In this document: in pieces, positions 50,685-60,532 of the stretch
Layout: each line of letters opens with the position of its first letter
How positions within the stretch are numbered: the stretch's first letter is position 1
DNA from: Bacillota bacterium
GTDB taxonomy: Bacteria; Bacillota; Clostridia; Tissierellales; Peptoniphilaceae
DNA length: 64,000 nucleotides
Direction: 5' to 3'
Assembly (NCBI GenBank): GCA_023443025.1
Contig: JAEZWM010000078.1
Span: forward strand, 1-64,000
Program-made: the position numbers and the translations under genes
Notes under the pieces: model-generated
Databases searched by the model: none
The model's input: only the letters and a program-made list of their open reading frames with translations
What the model was told of the DNA's origin: nothing

Positions 50685-50799
50685 CGAAGGGGAGTAGCTA
50701 ATTAAACTCATGTCGTCAGTACGGCACAAAGCCCGGCATGACACCTTTTTAGGTAAGCAAGACCTTTGTTTAAGCATCGCTTGGACAATGGTCTTTTTT
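50685..50799 (+). promoter_or_regulatory. yybP-ykoY (Mn2+) riboswitch with terminator
   Basis: The aptamer shows the family core: GAAGGGGAGTAGC (50686-50698), GTCGTCAGT near 50712, CCGGCATGAC, and AGACCTTTG closing P1 (CGAAGG 50685-50690 with CCTTTG 50763-50768). The 3' P1 strand is also the 5' arm of a 17-bp terminator (50759-50775 with 50779-50795; one mismatch, two G-T pairs) ending in TTTTTT. Mn2+ binding should stabilise P1 and prevent the terminator, turning on the downstream ATPase. Recognised by motif, not by covariance search. Confidence 0.85.
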
Positions 50800-50829
50800 A
50801 TATTGATCGAGCGAAAAAGGAGGATGAAA

Positions 50830-53529
50830 ATGGAATGGTATAAAAAAACTCCGGATGATCTTTACTCAGAGCTACAGACAAATCCGGAAACAGGTTTAAC
50901 TACCGAAACAGCAGAAACGGCTTTTTCTAAGTACGGACCTAACGAACTTAAAGAAGAAGCTAAAAAGTCAATGGCAGCCAAACTACTAGAACAGTTTAAA
51001 GATCCACTGATTATCATACTTATTCTTGCCAGTATAGTATCTGCCTTCCTAGGTGATTATATCGAAGCGGTAATAATTATTGCAATTGTAATTATCAATG
51101 CAGCACTTAGTCTGTACCAGGAAGGAAGAGCTGAGCAGGCAATCGAAGCTCTACAAAAGATGTCTTCACCCAATGCCAAAGTCATAAGGAATGGTACTGA
51201 ACAGTCGATTCCTTCAAACAGAATCGTACCCGGAGACCTAATCAGACTGGAAACCGGTGATATAGTCCCTGCCGACCTTAGGCTTATTGACAGTACAAAC
51301 CTTAAGATCGATGAATCATCTCTTACAGGTGAGTCCGTTCCGGTAGACAAGGATGCAAGCGTAGTCTATGAAGACACCGTTGAAATCGGAGACAGAGAAA
51401 ACTACGCATACAGTTCTACAATAGTATCCTATGGTAGAGGAATGGGTATAGCAGTCGAAACCGGACATGGCACGGAAATTGGAAAAATAGCAACCACGAT
51501 ACAATCATATCAAGACGAGCAAACCCCGCTACAAAGAAAGCTTACAGAGCTTTCAAAACTACTCGGTATGATAGTCGTTGGGGTCTGTGTTATAGTAGTA
51601 CTAGTCGGACTGTTATATAAGCATGAAATCTACGAAATGTTTCTAATGGCAATCTCCCTAGCGGTTGCAGCAATTCCTGAAGGATTGGCAGCAATAGTAA
51701 CCATAGTACTATCACTTGGAATGGGAAGAATGGCACAGAGAAACGCCATAGTTAAGAAACTATTAGCCGTAGAGACCCTTGGTACAACAACAGTAATTTG
51801 TTCAGACAAAACAGGTACTCTTACACAAAATGAAATGACTGTAACCAAAGCACTGGTCGATGATAAGATTATCGATGTAGAAGGTACGGGTTATGAACCG
51901 ATGGGCGATATGCTATATGAAGGTTCCAGAATACAAGATAGCGAGTTCTCATCACTATTTACTCTAATGAGCATTGCAGCACTTGCAAATGATGCAAAAT
52001 TAGAGAAACACGAAAACATGTATCAAATGATAGGAGATCCTACAGAAGGATCACTTATAACATTTGCAGGGAAAAGAGAGCTGGAAAAAGCATCTCTTGA
52101 AGCTGATTATCCAAGAATTGCAGAGATTCCTTTCGATTCAGATAGAAAGATGATGACTACTTTCCACGAAAACTTCTTACCGGAAAAAATAGTCTCATTT
52201 ACAAAAGGAGCACCTGACTTAATCCTTGAGAGATGCTCTCATAAGTTAGTAGATGGTAAAGTATCAGAACTTACCGATGCTGACAGAAAGAGAATCATGG
52301 ATGTAAACAGCGAGTTCGCACTTCAAGCACTTAGGGTACTTGCATTTGCATTTAGAAAATATGATGCCCTTCCTGCTGACATCGAACACGAACAAATTGA
52401 AAAAGATATGATTTTTGTCGGACTTACTGGCATGATTGACCCTGCGAGACCGGAAGCAAAAGAAGCTATCGCAGAATGTAAAACAGCAGGTATCACACCG
52501 ATTATGATTACAGGTGACTACCTGGAGACAGCTTATGCAATCGGTAGGGATTTGGGAATTACCGACACGGAAGAAGATGCTATCATGGGTAGAGAGCTTA
52601 ACACCATGAGTTCAGATGAAATCAAAGAAGTCGTCAAAACTAAGAGAATCTTTGCAAGGGTATCACCGGAAAACAAAGTACAGATTGTAACAGCACTTAA
52701 AGATAACGGTCATATCGCAGCAATGACAGGTGACGGAGTAAACGATGCTCCTGCGATTAAAAAAGCCGATATTGGTATTTCAATGGGTATTACAGGAACA
52801 GATGTTGCTAAGAACACTTCCGATGTTATCCTAACAGACGACAACTTTGCAACCATAGTAAATGCGGTAGAAGAAGGAAGAATTATTTACTCAAACATCA
52901 AAAAGTTCGTATCCTTCCTACTATCATGTAATATAGGAGAAGTGCTGATAGTATTTATAGCAATTCTTATAAATGTACCACTACCACTTACTCCAATTCA
53001 GTTATTATGGCTAAACCTCGTAACCGACTCCTTCCCTGCACTGGCACTTGGAGTTGAGCAAGGTGAAGAAGATATCATGAATCAGCCACCTAGAGACCCT
53101 AATGAGCCAATCATAGATAAAGCAACAGGTATATCAATCGCTGTTCAATCCTTAGCGATTACAGCTGCGACCCTAGCTGCATACTTCTACGGAATGAGAG
53201 TTTACGGATCAGGTTCAGACGGTTCAAGAATGATGGCATTCGCTACACTTATTTCAGCAGAGCTGCTTAGAGCTTACTCAGCAAGAAGTTCACACTTCAC
53301 ACTAGCAAGAATCGGCGTTCTAAGCAATAAATTTATGGTTTATGCAACATCCTTCTCCTTCGGTTTATTATTACTAGTACTATATGTTCCTTTCCTAAGG
53401 GATATATTTAACGTAACATCTCCAAACCTAATGGACTGGGTGGTAATCATTGGATTCTCACTTATTCCACTACTAGCAGGAGAAATTAAGAAAGCCATGA
53501 CTCAAAAGAAGTATTTAAAAGCAGAATAA
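50830..53529 (+). CDS. P2-type cation ATPase (Ca2+/Mn2+ exporter)
   Basis: An 899-residue P-type ATPase. It has TGES in the actuator domain, PEGL in M4, the phospho-acceptor Asp326 in SDKTGTLTQNE, and the hinge TGDGVNDAPA. The M5 sequence CNIGEVL and the M6 sequence NLVTDSFPALALG carry the cation ligands of SERCA/PMCA-like pumps. ATG 50830 has AAGGAGG 7 bp upstream; the frame continues 5' into the riboswitch and is not coding there. Control by a yybP-ykoY riboswitch strongly suggests that Mn2+ (perhaps also Ca2+) is exported, as shown for similar pumps in lactic-acid bacteria. Confidence 0.93.
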   Translation: MEWYKKTPDDLYSELQTNPETGLTTETAETAFSKYGPNELKEEAKKSMAAKLLEQFKDPLIIILILASIVSAFLGDYIEAVIIIAIVIINAALSLYQEGRAEQAIEALQKMSSPNAKVIRNGTEQSIPSNRIVPGDLIRLETGDIVPADLRLIDSTNLKIDESSLTGESVPVDKDASVVYEDTVEIGDRENYAYSSTIVSYGRGMGIAVETGHGTEIGKIATTIQSYQDEQTPLQRKLTELSKLLGMIVVGVCVIVVLVGLLYKHEIYEMFLMAISLAVAAIPEGLAAIVTIVLSLGMGRMAQRNAIVKKLLAVETLGTTTVICSDKTGTLTQNEMTVTKALVDDKIIDVEGTGYEPMGDMLYEGSRIQDSEFSSLFTLMSIAALANDAKLEKHENMYQMIGDPTEGSLITFAGKRELEKASLEADYPRIAEIPFDSDRKMMTTFHENFLPEKIVSFTKGAPDLILERCSHKLVDGKVSELTDADRKRIMDVNSEFALQALRVLAFAFRKYDALPADIEHEQIEKDMIFVGLTGMIDPARPEAKEAIAECKTAGITPIMITGDYLETAYAIGRDLGITDTEEDAIMGRELNTMSSDEIKEVVKTKRIFARVSPENKVQIVTALKDNGHIAAMTGDGVNDAPAIKKADIGISMGITGTDVAKNTSDVILTDDNFATIVNAVEEGRIIYSNIKKFVSFLLSCNIGEVLIVFIAILINVPLPLTPIQLLWLNLVTDSFPALALGVEQGEEDIMNQPPRDPNEPIIDKATGISIAVQSLAITAATLAAYFYGMRVYGSGSDGSRMMAFATLISAELLRAYSARSSHFTLARIGVLSNKFMVYATSFSFGLLLLVLYVPFLRDIFNVTSPNLMDWVVIIGFSLIPLLAGEIKKAMTQKKYLKAE

Positions 53530-53535
53530 TATAAA

Positions 53536-53569
53536 AAAAGAGTAATTAGCAAATGCTAGTTACTCTTTT
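53536..53569. terminator. Bidirectional terminator between P-type ATPase and MATE genes
   Basis: A 16-bp stem with one mismatch (53536-53551 with 53554-53569), A-run and T-run flanked, located at both stops. Confidence 0.85.
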
Positions 53570-54920
53570 CTATTGCCGGTTTATGTCCAAGTCTCTTAAC
53601 TTTCCCTCTTAAAATGCTTAAGCTTACAACTCCTTTTATAATCGTCGATACAGTAATTGCAATCCACACACCCAGCACCGAGTAAAAGGGCATTAGTATC
53701 AGCGATAAAGGAATTCTGATTACGTTGAAGATAATTCCTATAATCCCTGGTATTTTCGGTTCTCCTATACCATTATAAACCCCTGTACATGCAATTTCGA
53801 TCGTCATAAACACCTGAGAAACTCCAAGTATCATCAAGTACTTTACGCCCAGCGCTATTGCTTCTTCATCACCGGGTAAAAATATTCTGTAGAGTGGATC
53901 CCCAAAGAGGAAAAATGCAGCGGTAACAATTAGTCCCAGTATCGTTACTATTATTACACTAAGTCTAAAACCCTCTCTAATTCTTTCAAAATATCTAGCT
54001 CCGTAGTTTTGGCCTGTAAATGCTGAAATCGCAGAGCTAAATCCATCTGTAGTCATCCATGACACAGACTCTATCATCGAACCAACGGAATATACAGCAA
54101 CGGGAACTGCGCCAAACATTGCCATATATCTATTTAAAACCATGGTTACAGCTGAGTGAATTCCGGATTGATAAAAAGAGGGTGATCCTAGTCTAATTAT
54201 CATAATCATCTCTTCTGAATCTGGATACTTTAATAGTCCCGATCTATAAACCAAACCTTTTTCTCTATAGATTAATATTACAAATAAAACCGTAACTACT
54301 AGTTGAGAAAAAGCTGTAGCGACACCGGCTCCGATTATTCCCATACCGGGTATAGAACCCATTCCAAAGATTAGAACCGGATCGAGTATTATATTTAAAA
54401 CAAGACCAATCACATTCATTCTAAATGGAGTGATACTGTTTCCCATGCTATTATAGGTTGCAGAAAGTATTGGATTTACAAGACTGAAGAAAAATCCTAT
54501 GGCTATAATCATTAGATAGTCTATCGCCAGTTTCTCAACTTCGGCTGTCAGTCCAAAAAATCCTATTATATTCTTTCTGAAAATTAGCATTATCAGTGCA
54601 AGTGTCGTACTCATTATAACTGCAAGCTGTATTCCGTTTCTAAAGCTTTTCTTAGTTCCTTCAATATTTCCTGCTCCATATGCTTGTGATGATCGAATGC
54701 TCATGCCCACTCTTGGAATGAGCATAAGAGCATTGGCAAACCAGATGAGAATTCCGACAGTTCCTGAAGCTGCAACAGGATTTGTACCGGTTCTTCCAAT
54801 CCATATTATATCGGTGAGGGAGTAAGCCATCTGAACAAATGCCGTTCCCATTAATGGAGCTGATAACCTTAAAAGAACCGGTAGAATTTTACCTTCTAAT
54901 AAATTATTTCTTTTGTTCAT
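53556..54920 (-). CDS. MATE-family efflux transporter (second copy)
   Basis: A 454-residue, 12-TM MATE protein. LSAPLMGTAFVQMAYSLTDIIWIGRTG opens the N-lobe, and the C-lobe starts near LGSPSFYQSGIHSA with FTGQNYGARYFERIREG. It differs clearly from the MarR-linked MATE pump and belongs to a group often next to ABC exporters. It follows the ABC exporter pair by 16 bp with a GGGAGGG site, so it is probably the third gene of an efflux operon. Confidence 0.88.
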   Translation of the reverse strand: MNKRNNLLEGKILPVLLRLSAPLMGTAFVQMAYSLTDIIWIGRTGTNPVAASGTVGILIWFANALMLIPRVGMSIRSSQAYGAGNIEGTKKSFRNGIQLAVIMSTTLALIMLIFRKNIIGFFGLTAEVEKLAIDYLMIIAIGFFFSLVNPILSATYNSMGNSITPFRMNVIGLVLNIILDPVLIFGMGSIPGMGIIGAGVATAFSQLVVTVLFVILIYREKGLVYRSGLLKYPDSEEMIMIIRLGSPSFYQSGIHSAVTMVLNRYMAMFGAVPVAVYSVGSMIESVSWMTTDGFSSAISAFTGQNYGARYFERIREGFRLSVIIVTILGLIVTAAFFLFGDPLYRIFLPGDEEAIALGVKYLMILGVSQVFMTIEIACTGVYNGIGEPKIPGIIGIIFNVIRIPLSLILMPFYSVLGVWIAITVSTIIKGVVSLSILRGKVKRLGHKPAIEKSN

Positions 54921-54936
54921 ATACCCTCCCTTTTAT

Positions 54937-56790
54937 TTATTCTAAAACTGCTAGACCGGAGTATAGGTCGAAGTATCTACCCTTTTTCTCCATGAGCTGT
55001 TCATGACTTCCTCTTTCTATGATTTCGCCATGTTCCATTACGAATATCGCATCAGAGTCGTGTATTGTGGATAATCTATGAGCAATTACCATGACAGTTC
55101 TGCCCTTCATCAGATTATACATTCCCTCTTGTATTATTCTTTCTGTTCTAGTATCTACAGATGATGTTGCTTCGTCCAGGATAAGGACAGGCGGATCTGC
55201 TATAGCTGCTCTTGCTATCGACAACAGCTGCCTTTCCCCTTGAGAAAGTTCAGCTCCGGCACCACCAATTACAGTGTCAAAACCATGCTTTAGATGTTTT
55301 ATAAATGAGGTTGCATTCGATAGTCTTGCCGCTTCATACATCTCTTCATCTGTCGGATCAATTCTGCCATACTTAATATTTTCTTCTATCGTTCCTGTAA
55401 ACAGATTTATATCTTGAAGTACAATCCCAAAAGTCCTTCTTAAATCAGCTTTCGCAATATTTACAATATTTATTCCATCCACGGTTATCTTTCCGGAATC
55501 CGGTTCATAGAATCTAGTGATTAGGTTCATTATCGTAGTCTTACCTGCACCGGTTGATCCTACAAAAGCAAGCTTCTCACCTGGGTTGGCATAAAAACTA
55601 ATATCCACTAGAACGGGCTTACCTTCTTCATAGCTAAAGTTTACATTCTCAAATTCAATTCTTCCTTCGAGCTCTCTTAGCTCACCTGTTTTAACATTCT
55701 TCCATCCCCATCTATTACATCTGGTATCGGTACATATTTCAAGCTCTCCATCCACTTTTCTAACATTAACCAAAGTGTATTCGCCATCATCTACCTCAGG
55801 TTCGATGTCGAGTACTTCAAATACCCTTTCAGCTCCTGCAAGTGCCGAAAAGATTGAGTTTATGTTTTGAGTTGCATTTCCTATAGGTCCACTTACTTGT
55901 CTTGAGTACTGCAGATATGCAACCAGTGTACCGATGTCAAACGACCCTCTAATTGCAAGCATACCTCCAAATATACAAATGACGGCATAGCTGATATAGG
56001 TCATATTTATCATGCTGGGCATCATCGAGTAGGATGCAGCCATGGCATTCGTTTGAACATATCTTAAATCTTCGTTCTTTTTTTCAAAAGCTTCTATCGC
56101 CTTCTCTTCGTATCTGAATACCTTAACTACCTTCTGCCATTTAACCTTCTCCTCAATGTATCCGTTGATGTCTCCCAGATGTTTTTGTTGTGCCTTGAAG
56201 TATTTTCTACTTCTAGTCCCTATCGATTTCGCCAAGTAGAACATGATAATTAAGGATATTAGAGATATTACAAATAGCGATGGACTCAGGATAAGCATTG
56301 CTATTACCGTTCCTGTAAAGGTAAATGCTGCAGAGACTAGATCCAGCAATGAAGATGCCAGTGCATCGTTGAGATTGTCCACGTCATTCGTAAACCTACT
56401 CATTATATCACCATGAGCATGAGAATCAAAATAATTAATTGGAAGATACTCCACATGTTTGAATAATTGATTTCTAATATGCGCAATCACTTCTTGAGAT
56501 ACATGCAGCATTATTCTTCTATACGTGTATGATGCAAGCGTCGTCAATGCACTCACTACTCCCAGTATCACAAGCATCCTAAATAAACCTGATAAATCTC
56601 CTGGCAGTATATAGTCGTTTACTATCGGTTTTAGAAGAAATCCCGTTGCGACCATACCGAAACTGGATCCGATTAATAATAGGTAAGAAAAAATAACCAA
56701 AAATGAATAAGGTTTTAAATAACCTAAAAGTCGTAAAAAAGTCCTACTGCTATTTCTTGGTTTATCAACTTTTGCTCTTCCATTAGACAT
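54937..56790 (-). CDS. Heterodimeric ABC exporter, catalytic half
   Basis: A 617-residue half-transporter. A six-TM domain (about 25-330) is followed by an unusual linker of about 45 residues before the NBD (about 335-382, containing CTDTRCNRW and GWKNV). The NBD has GSTGAGKTT, signature LSQGERQ (non-consensus), Walker B LILDEATSSVD with catalytic Glu, and IAHRLST. The catalytic residues are intact while the signature is altered, which complements the partner gene. It overlaps the partner by 8 bp. It is of LmrCD/BmrCD/TM287-288 type; drugs or lipids are possible substrates. Confidence 0.9.
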   Translation of the reverse strand: MSNGRAKVDKPRNSSRTFLRLLGYLKPYSFLVIFSYLLLIGSSFGMVATGFLLKPIVNDYILPGDLSGLFRMLVILGVVSALTTLASYTYRRIMLHVSQEVIAHIRNQLFKHVEYLPINYFDSHAHGDIMSRFTNDVDNLNDALASSLLDLVSAAFTFTGTVIAMLILSPSLFVISLISLIIMFYLAKSIGTRSRKYFKAQQKHLGDINGYIEEKVKWQKVVKVFRYEEKAIEAFEKKNEDLRYVQTNAMAASYSMMPSMINMTYISYAVICIFGGMLAIRGSFDIGTLVAYLQYSRQVSGPIGNATQNINSIFSALAGAERVFEVLDIEPEVDDGEYTLVNVRKVDGELEICTDTRCNRWGWKNVKTGELRELEGRIEFENVNFSYEEGKPVLVDISFYANPGEKLAFVGSTGAGKTTIMNLITRFYEPDSGKITVDGINIVNIAKADLRRTFGIVLQDINLFTGTIEENIKYGRIDPTDEEMYEAARLSNATSFIKHLKHGFDTVIGGAGAELSQGERQLLSIARAAIADPPVLILDEATSSVDTRTERIIQEGMYNLMKGRTVMVIAHRLSTIHDSDAIFVMEHGEIIERGSHEQLMEKKGRYFDLYSGLAVLE

Positions 56791-58516
56791 CTTTAGTCAC
56801 CTTCTTTTGTATTTCATAAACCTCTTTATAGATATTTGAACTCTCAAGTAAATCTTCATGAATCCCTGAATCTACTATTCGGCCATCGTCCATTACCAAA
56901 ATTATATCGGACTCTTGGAGTGTGTTAATTCTCTGAGAAATAGTTATAACAGTTGTATTTGCTAAATCCCTCTCCAGTCCTTCTCTAATCCTCTTTTCAG
57001 TAGCAGAATCTACAGCTGAAGTACTATCATCCATTATTAATATTTTAGGATAGGTCAAAAGAGCTCTTGCAATACACAGCCTTTGTTTTTGTCCACCGGA
57101 TAAGTTTGATGCTTCTTGTTCAAGGATATATTCAAATTTTCCGGGAAGATTGTTTATAAATTCCATCGCTCCTGCGGTTTCACATGCCCATATTAATTCT
57201 TCTTCAGATGCGTTTTCATTTCCAAGCCTTAAGTTTTCTGCTATGGTTCCTGAAAACAGTGAGTTTTGCTGTAAAACCATAGAAATCCCAAGTCTTAGCT
57301 CACTTGGAAGATACTCTTTTATATCTATATTATCGATTTTAATAAATCCCTCATCTATATCGTAAAGCCTTGGTATCAACTGAACCAGTGTACTCTTACC
57401 CGAACCGGTACCACCAAGTATACCAACTTTAGTACCGGGTTCAATTACGAGATTTATATTCTTGATTACATACTCACCGCTCGATTTATGATATTTAAAA
57501 TAAACATCTTTAAACTCGATCTTTCCTCGTGTAACTACGTTTTTAGGATTTGCTCTATCGATATTAATTTCATTCTCAGATTCTATAACTTCAAATACCC
57601 TTTGTAGTGAAGCAATGGATCTTGAAATATTTACAATAACAAAAGACAGCATGATCATAAAAAACATAATTTGGTTTACATAGGTAATAAAAGTTGTAAG
57701 TCTACCAATGGTAAGATCTCCGGTATAAACCATGTTCCCACCAAGCCAAATTATAGCAATAGTCGTAGCAAATGTAAGAACCTGAACATATGGCATTGCA
57801 AGTACCATGTACTTCAACGCTTGCATTGAAGTGTTCCTCAGCTCCTCATTTTCTACCTCGAACTCCCGGATTTCATTCTCTTCTTTATTAAATGATTTAA
57901 CTACTCTAATCCCGGATAAATTTTCCTGAACTTTTGTATTTATATCATCCATTCGCTCCTGCATAATAGTAAAAAGCGGTCTAACCTTTGAAATCACAAA
58001 GATTATTCCAATTGCCAATACAGGTACGCTCACAAAAAACACCGTCGATAGCGGAACGCTGATATACATAGAAAGCCCAATTGCAATAATCAGCATTAAA
58101 GGTGCACGTATCAGCATCCTCGTTGCCATCATAAAGGCAGTTTGAATTCTCGTAATATCAGTTGTCATCCTCGTTATAAGCGATCCGGTTTTGAAATTAT
58201 CTATCTGTGCAAATGATAGGTTTTGAATTTGCTTGAACTGATACTTTCTTAGTTCTGCTCCTAAGCCAATACCCGTCATAGCATTAAACCTTGCTGCAGT
58301 TCTCCCAAGAATCAGCGAAACAAAAGCAATCCCAATCATCAAAATTCCTTGTTTAAGTATATAATCAAAATCACTATTAGCTATACCTATATCCACAATA
58401 TTTGCCATGAGTAGCGTGATAATCAATTGAAACGCAGTTTCAAATGCCGTGAATAATATGGATAAAAAATAGTACTTTTTATAATCTTTTAAATAAGAAA
58501 AAGCTTTTTTAAGCAT
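56783..58516 (-). CDS. Heterodimeric ABC exporter, degenerate half
   Basis: A 577-residue half-transporter with six TM helices (about 10-310) and an NBD. Walker A is GGTGSGKST and the signature LSGGQKQR is consensus, but the residue after Walker B is Asp (LIMDDSTSAVD) and the H-loop His is Gln (ISQRINT). Such a degenerate ATP site is the hallmark of asymmetric exporters. Combined with the partner's altered signature, exactly one canonical ATP site remains. A GGGGGAG site precedes the start, and it is the first gene of the operon. Confidence 0.9.
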   Translation of the reverse strand: MLKKAFSYLKDYKKYYFLSILFTAFETAFQLIITLLMANIVDIGIANSDFDYILKQGILMIGIAFVSLILGRTAARFNAMTGIGLGAELRKYQFKQIQNLSFAQIDNFKTGSLITRMTTDITRIQTAFMMATRMLIRAPLMLIIAIGLSMYISVPLSTVFFVSVPVLAIGIIFVISKVRPLFTIMQERMDDINTKVQENLSGIRVVKSFNKEENEIREFEVENEELRNTSMQALKYMVLAMPYVQVLTFATTIAIIWLGGNMVYTGDLTIGRLTTFITYVNQIMFFMIMLSFVIVNISRSIASLQRVFEVIESENEINIDRANPKNVVTRGKIEFKDVYFKYHKSSGEYVIKNINLVIEPGTKVGILGGTGSGKSTLVQLIPRLYDIDEGFIKIDNIDIKEYLPSELRLGISMVLQQNSLFSGTIAENLRLGNENASEEELIWACETAGAMEFINNLPGKFEYILEQEASNLSGGQKQRLCIARALLTYPKILIMDDSTSAVDSATEKRIREGLERDLANTTVITISQRINTLQESDIILVMDDGRIVDSGIHEDLLESSNIYKEVYEIQKKVTKDV

Positions 58517-58541
58517 GATTACTCCCCCAACTATTATAAAA

Positions 58542-58564
58542 GACCTTGAGCTATGCTCAAGGTC
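58542..58564 (-). terminator. Terminator of the LCP-fni operon
   Basis: GACCTTGAG (58542-58550) / CTCAAGGTC (58556-58564), a 9-bp perfect stem with a 5-nt loop, followed on the minus strand by TTTTATAA. It lies 23 bp after the fni stop. Confidence 0.8.
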
Positions 58565-58586
58565 AAACCTGATTATTATAGTAGTT

Positions 58587-59606
58587 TTAATCTACCATTA
58601 TTAGTTCTTTAAGTCTGCCAACGGTTTTATATGGTACTTTTCTCAGTTCAAGCACATCTTTGCATCCGAGAAGAAGCATTATAATTCTAGTTTTATAAAT
58701 CAAACCTGCTACATAATCTCTAGCGTAATCGTAGCCTCCATGAACCAGGTAGTTTAATACTTCACCACTCACCCCAACCATGCTAGCACCCATAACTAGT
58801 GACTTTACAATATCCATGCCGGATCTTACACCGCCACTTGAGATTATATTTAAATCACTTGGCAATGATTTATATTCATGAAGGAGTTTTGCCGTCGGAT
58901 TTCCCCAAGAGTAAAGATCTGAAAAGTCAATATCATTTCGTCTTAAGTCTTCTATCTCTATAAAGTTAGTTCCACCACAACCTGCTATATCTATATGTCT
59001 AACACCCGCATCATAAAGCCTTAACGCAGCACTGGCAGATATTCCAAATCCAACTTCCTTAACTATGATAGGAAAGTCAACTTCACTAACTATCGACTTT
59101 ATATTTTCAAGTATACCTCGGAAATCCCTGTCTCCATCCTCCATAACGAGTTCTTGACATGGGTTCAAGTGAAGCTGCATCGCATCCGCATTAATGGTAT
59201 TTCTAGCAGCCACTACATCATCTATTGTTGAGGATGCATTTAAATTTCCAATTATAATGTTTTTACTCTTTAAAACATCGTTGATTACCGTAAATGACTC
59301 AGCAGTATTCTCATCATCAATTAATATCTGCTGTGATCCAACTGCCATGGGCAGTCCAAACTCACTAGCAATTCTCGCTAAATCTCTGTTGATATCCAGC
59401 GAAATATCAGCACCGCCGGTCATAGAGTTTATGAGCAGCGGAAAATTTACTTTTTTATCTAGAAAAACTGTAGATGTATCAATCTCATCAAGCGATAGTC
59501 CAGGAAGCGAATTGTGCTCTAGTACTACATCGTCAAATAATGCATCACCTACATACTCGGTTTTTAAATAATTCTCAATATGTTCTGTCTTTCTCTTTTT
59601 TCTCAT
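58587..59606 (-). CDS. fni: Isopentenyl-diphosphate delta-isomerase, type 2 (FMN-dependent)
   Basis: A 339-residue FMN TIM-barrel enzyme that interconverts IPP and DMAPP. RKTEHIENYL (substrate binding), LLINSMTGGA, MAVGSQQ, QLHLNPCQE (acid/base Gln and metal Glu region), IVKEVGFGIS and ISSGGVRSGMD are all family motifs. ATG 59606 follows AGGGGTGATT; the GTG three codons upstream lies in that site. It follows an LCP gene by 11 bp, linking isoprenoid and wall-polymer genes. Confidence 0.93.
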   Translation of the reverse strand: MRKKRKTEHIENYLKTEYVGDALFDDVVLEHNSLPGLSLDEIDTSTVFLDKKVNFPLLINSMTGGADISLDINRDLARIASEFGLPMAVGSQQILIDDENTAESFTVINDVLKSKNIIIGNLNASSTIDDVVAARNTINADAMQLHLNPCQELVMEDGDRDFRGILENIKSIVSEVDFPIIVKEVGFGISASAALRLYDAGVRHIDIAGCGGTNFIEIEDLRRNDIDFSDLYSWGNPTAKLLHEYKSLPSDLNIISSGGVRSGMDIVKSLVMGASMVGVSGEVLNYLVHGGYDYARDYVAGLIYKTRIIMLLLGCKDVLELRKVPYKTVGRLKELIMVD

Positions 59607-59617
59607 ATTAATCACCC

Positions 59618-60532
59618 CTAATTTTCAAGTATGTATTCCGATAACAATTGATTGACCAGCTCTACAGTTCCCTCCTCGTCATAGAAATAATAGGAAATTC
59701 CATCAAGATAATCCGCGTCACCCGGAATTACAAATTTTTGTATATTTTCAGTGTCTATCTTCGATGCAGTAGGAAGCATTGAAAGCATTAGTGAATTAGG
59801 AATATTCGTATCCACTCTTTTTGCATAGGTCGCAAAGAAATCACCAATCTTTGGTAAATTCTCCACAGAAATCATCTGCTTTATTATCTGCTGCATAAGT
59901 TGTTGTTGCGCTCTAACCCTTCCTAGGTCACCGTCTTCATAGCCTTCACGAAATCTCGCAAAGTAAAGAGCTTCCTTACCATTCAGCTTTTGATATCCGG
60001 GCTCTAAAAAGATTTCAGTATCGTATTCATAAATCTGTACGGGAACATCAACTTCTACTCCACCCATTGCATCAACAATTTCCTCAACCGCTCGGAAGTC
60101 AAGCTTCACAAAGTAGTCAAGGTCTATATTAAGCCAGTCACGAATAGTTCTAAGCGTTAGTGCCATACCGCCGTAGGCATGAGCATGATTTATCTTATCC
60201 ATTGAATTTCCAACCATAACTCTAGTATCTCTAGGGATGGAAATAAGGTCGACCTCACCTGTATCTATATCGATCTTTACGATCATCAAGGTGTCCGTTC
60301 TAACCCTGTTTTGCTCTTCGCCAGCTTCATTATAGTCTACACCGGTTAATAGGAACAACAACTCATGTTCCACTACCTGTTCTATTACATTATCCTCACC
60401 AAGGTCAACACCTTTAATCACTTCTTTAGGGCTGCCGGCTTCCAGTACATCCAAATACTTTGAAAAGAAAATATAAGCACCGGAAAAAATTATTACAGCA
60501 ACCAGAAAAGTAATGAGAAACTTCTTCTTCAT
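59618..60532 (-). CDS. LytR-CpsA-Psr (LCP) family phosphotransferase
   Basis: A 304-residue membrane-anchored enzyme. The N-terminal helix (4-24) is followed by an extracellular LCP domain with RTDTLMIV, SIPRDTRV, KINHAHAYGG and the ARFRE...DLGRVRAQQQL block of conserved Arg/Asp that bind the polyprenyl diphosphate and Mg2+. LCP proteins move teichoic-acid or capsule polymers from undecaprenyl carriers to peptidoglycan. AAGGAGG precedes the start, and a TATAAT lies about 40 bp upstream. The length is at the short end for the family. Confidence 0.92.
   Translation of the reverse strand: MKKKFLITFLVAVIIFSGAYIFFSKYLDVLEAGSPKEVIKGVDLGEDNVIEQVVEHELLFLLTGVDYNEAGEEQNRVRTDTLMIVKIDIDTGEVDLISIPRDTRVMVGNSMDKINHAHAYGGMALTLRTIRDWLNIDLDYFVKLDFRAVEEIVDAMGGVEVDVPVQIYEYDTEIFLEPGYQKLNGKEALYFARFREGYEDGDLGRVRAQQQLMQQIIKQMISVENLPKIGDFFATYAKRVDTNIPNSLMLSMLPTASKIDTENIQKFVIPGDADYLDGISYYFYDEEGTVELVNQLLSEYILEN

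Noticed and set aside
50710..50829. 40-residue N-terminal extension of the P-type ATPase
   Set aside because: It overlaps the riboswitch aptamer and terminator, while AAGGAGG lies exactly before ATG 50830.
53552..53553. CRISPR-like or direct-repeat arrays anywhere in the window
   Set aside because: No regularly spaced repeats were found; the many hairpins are single terminators.
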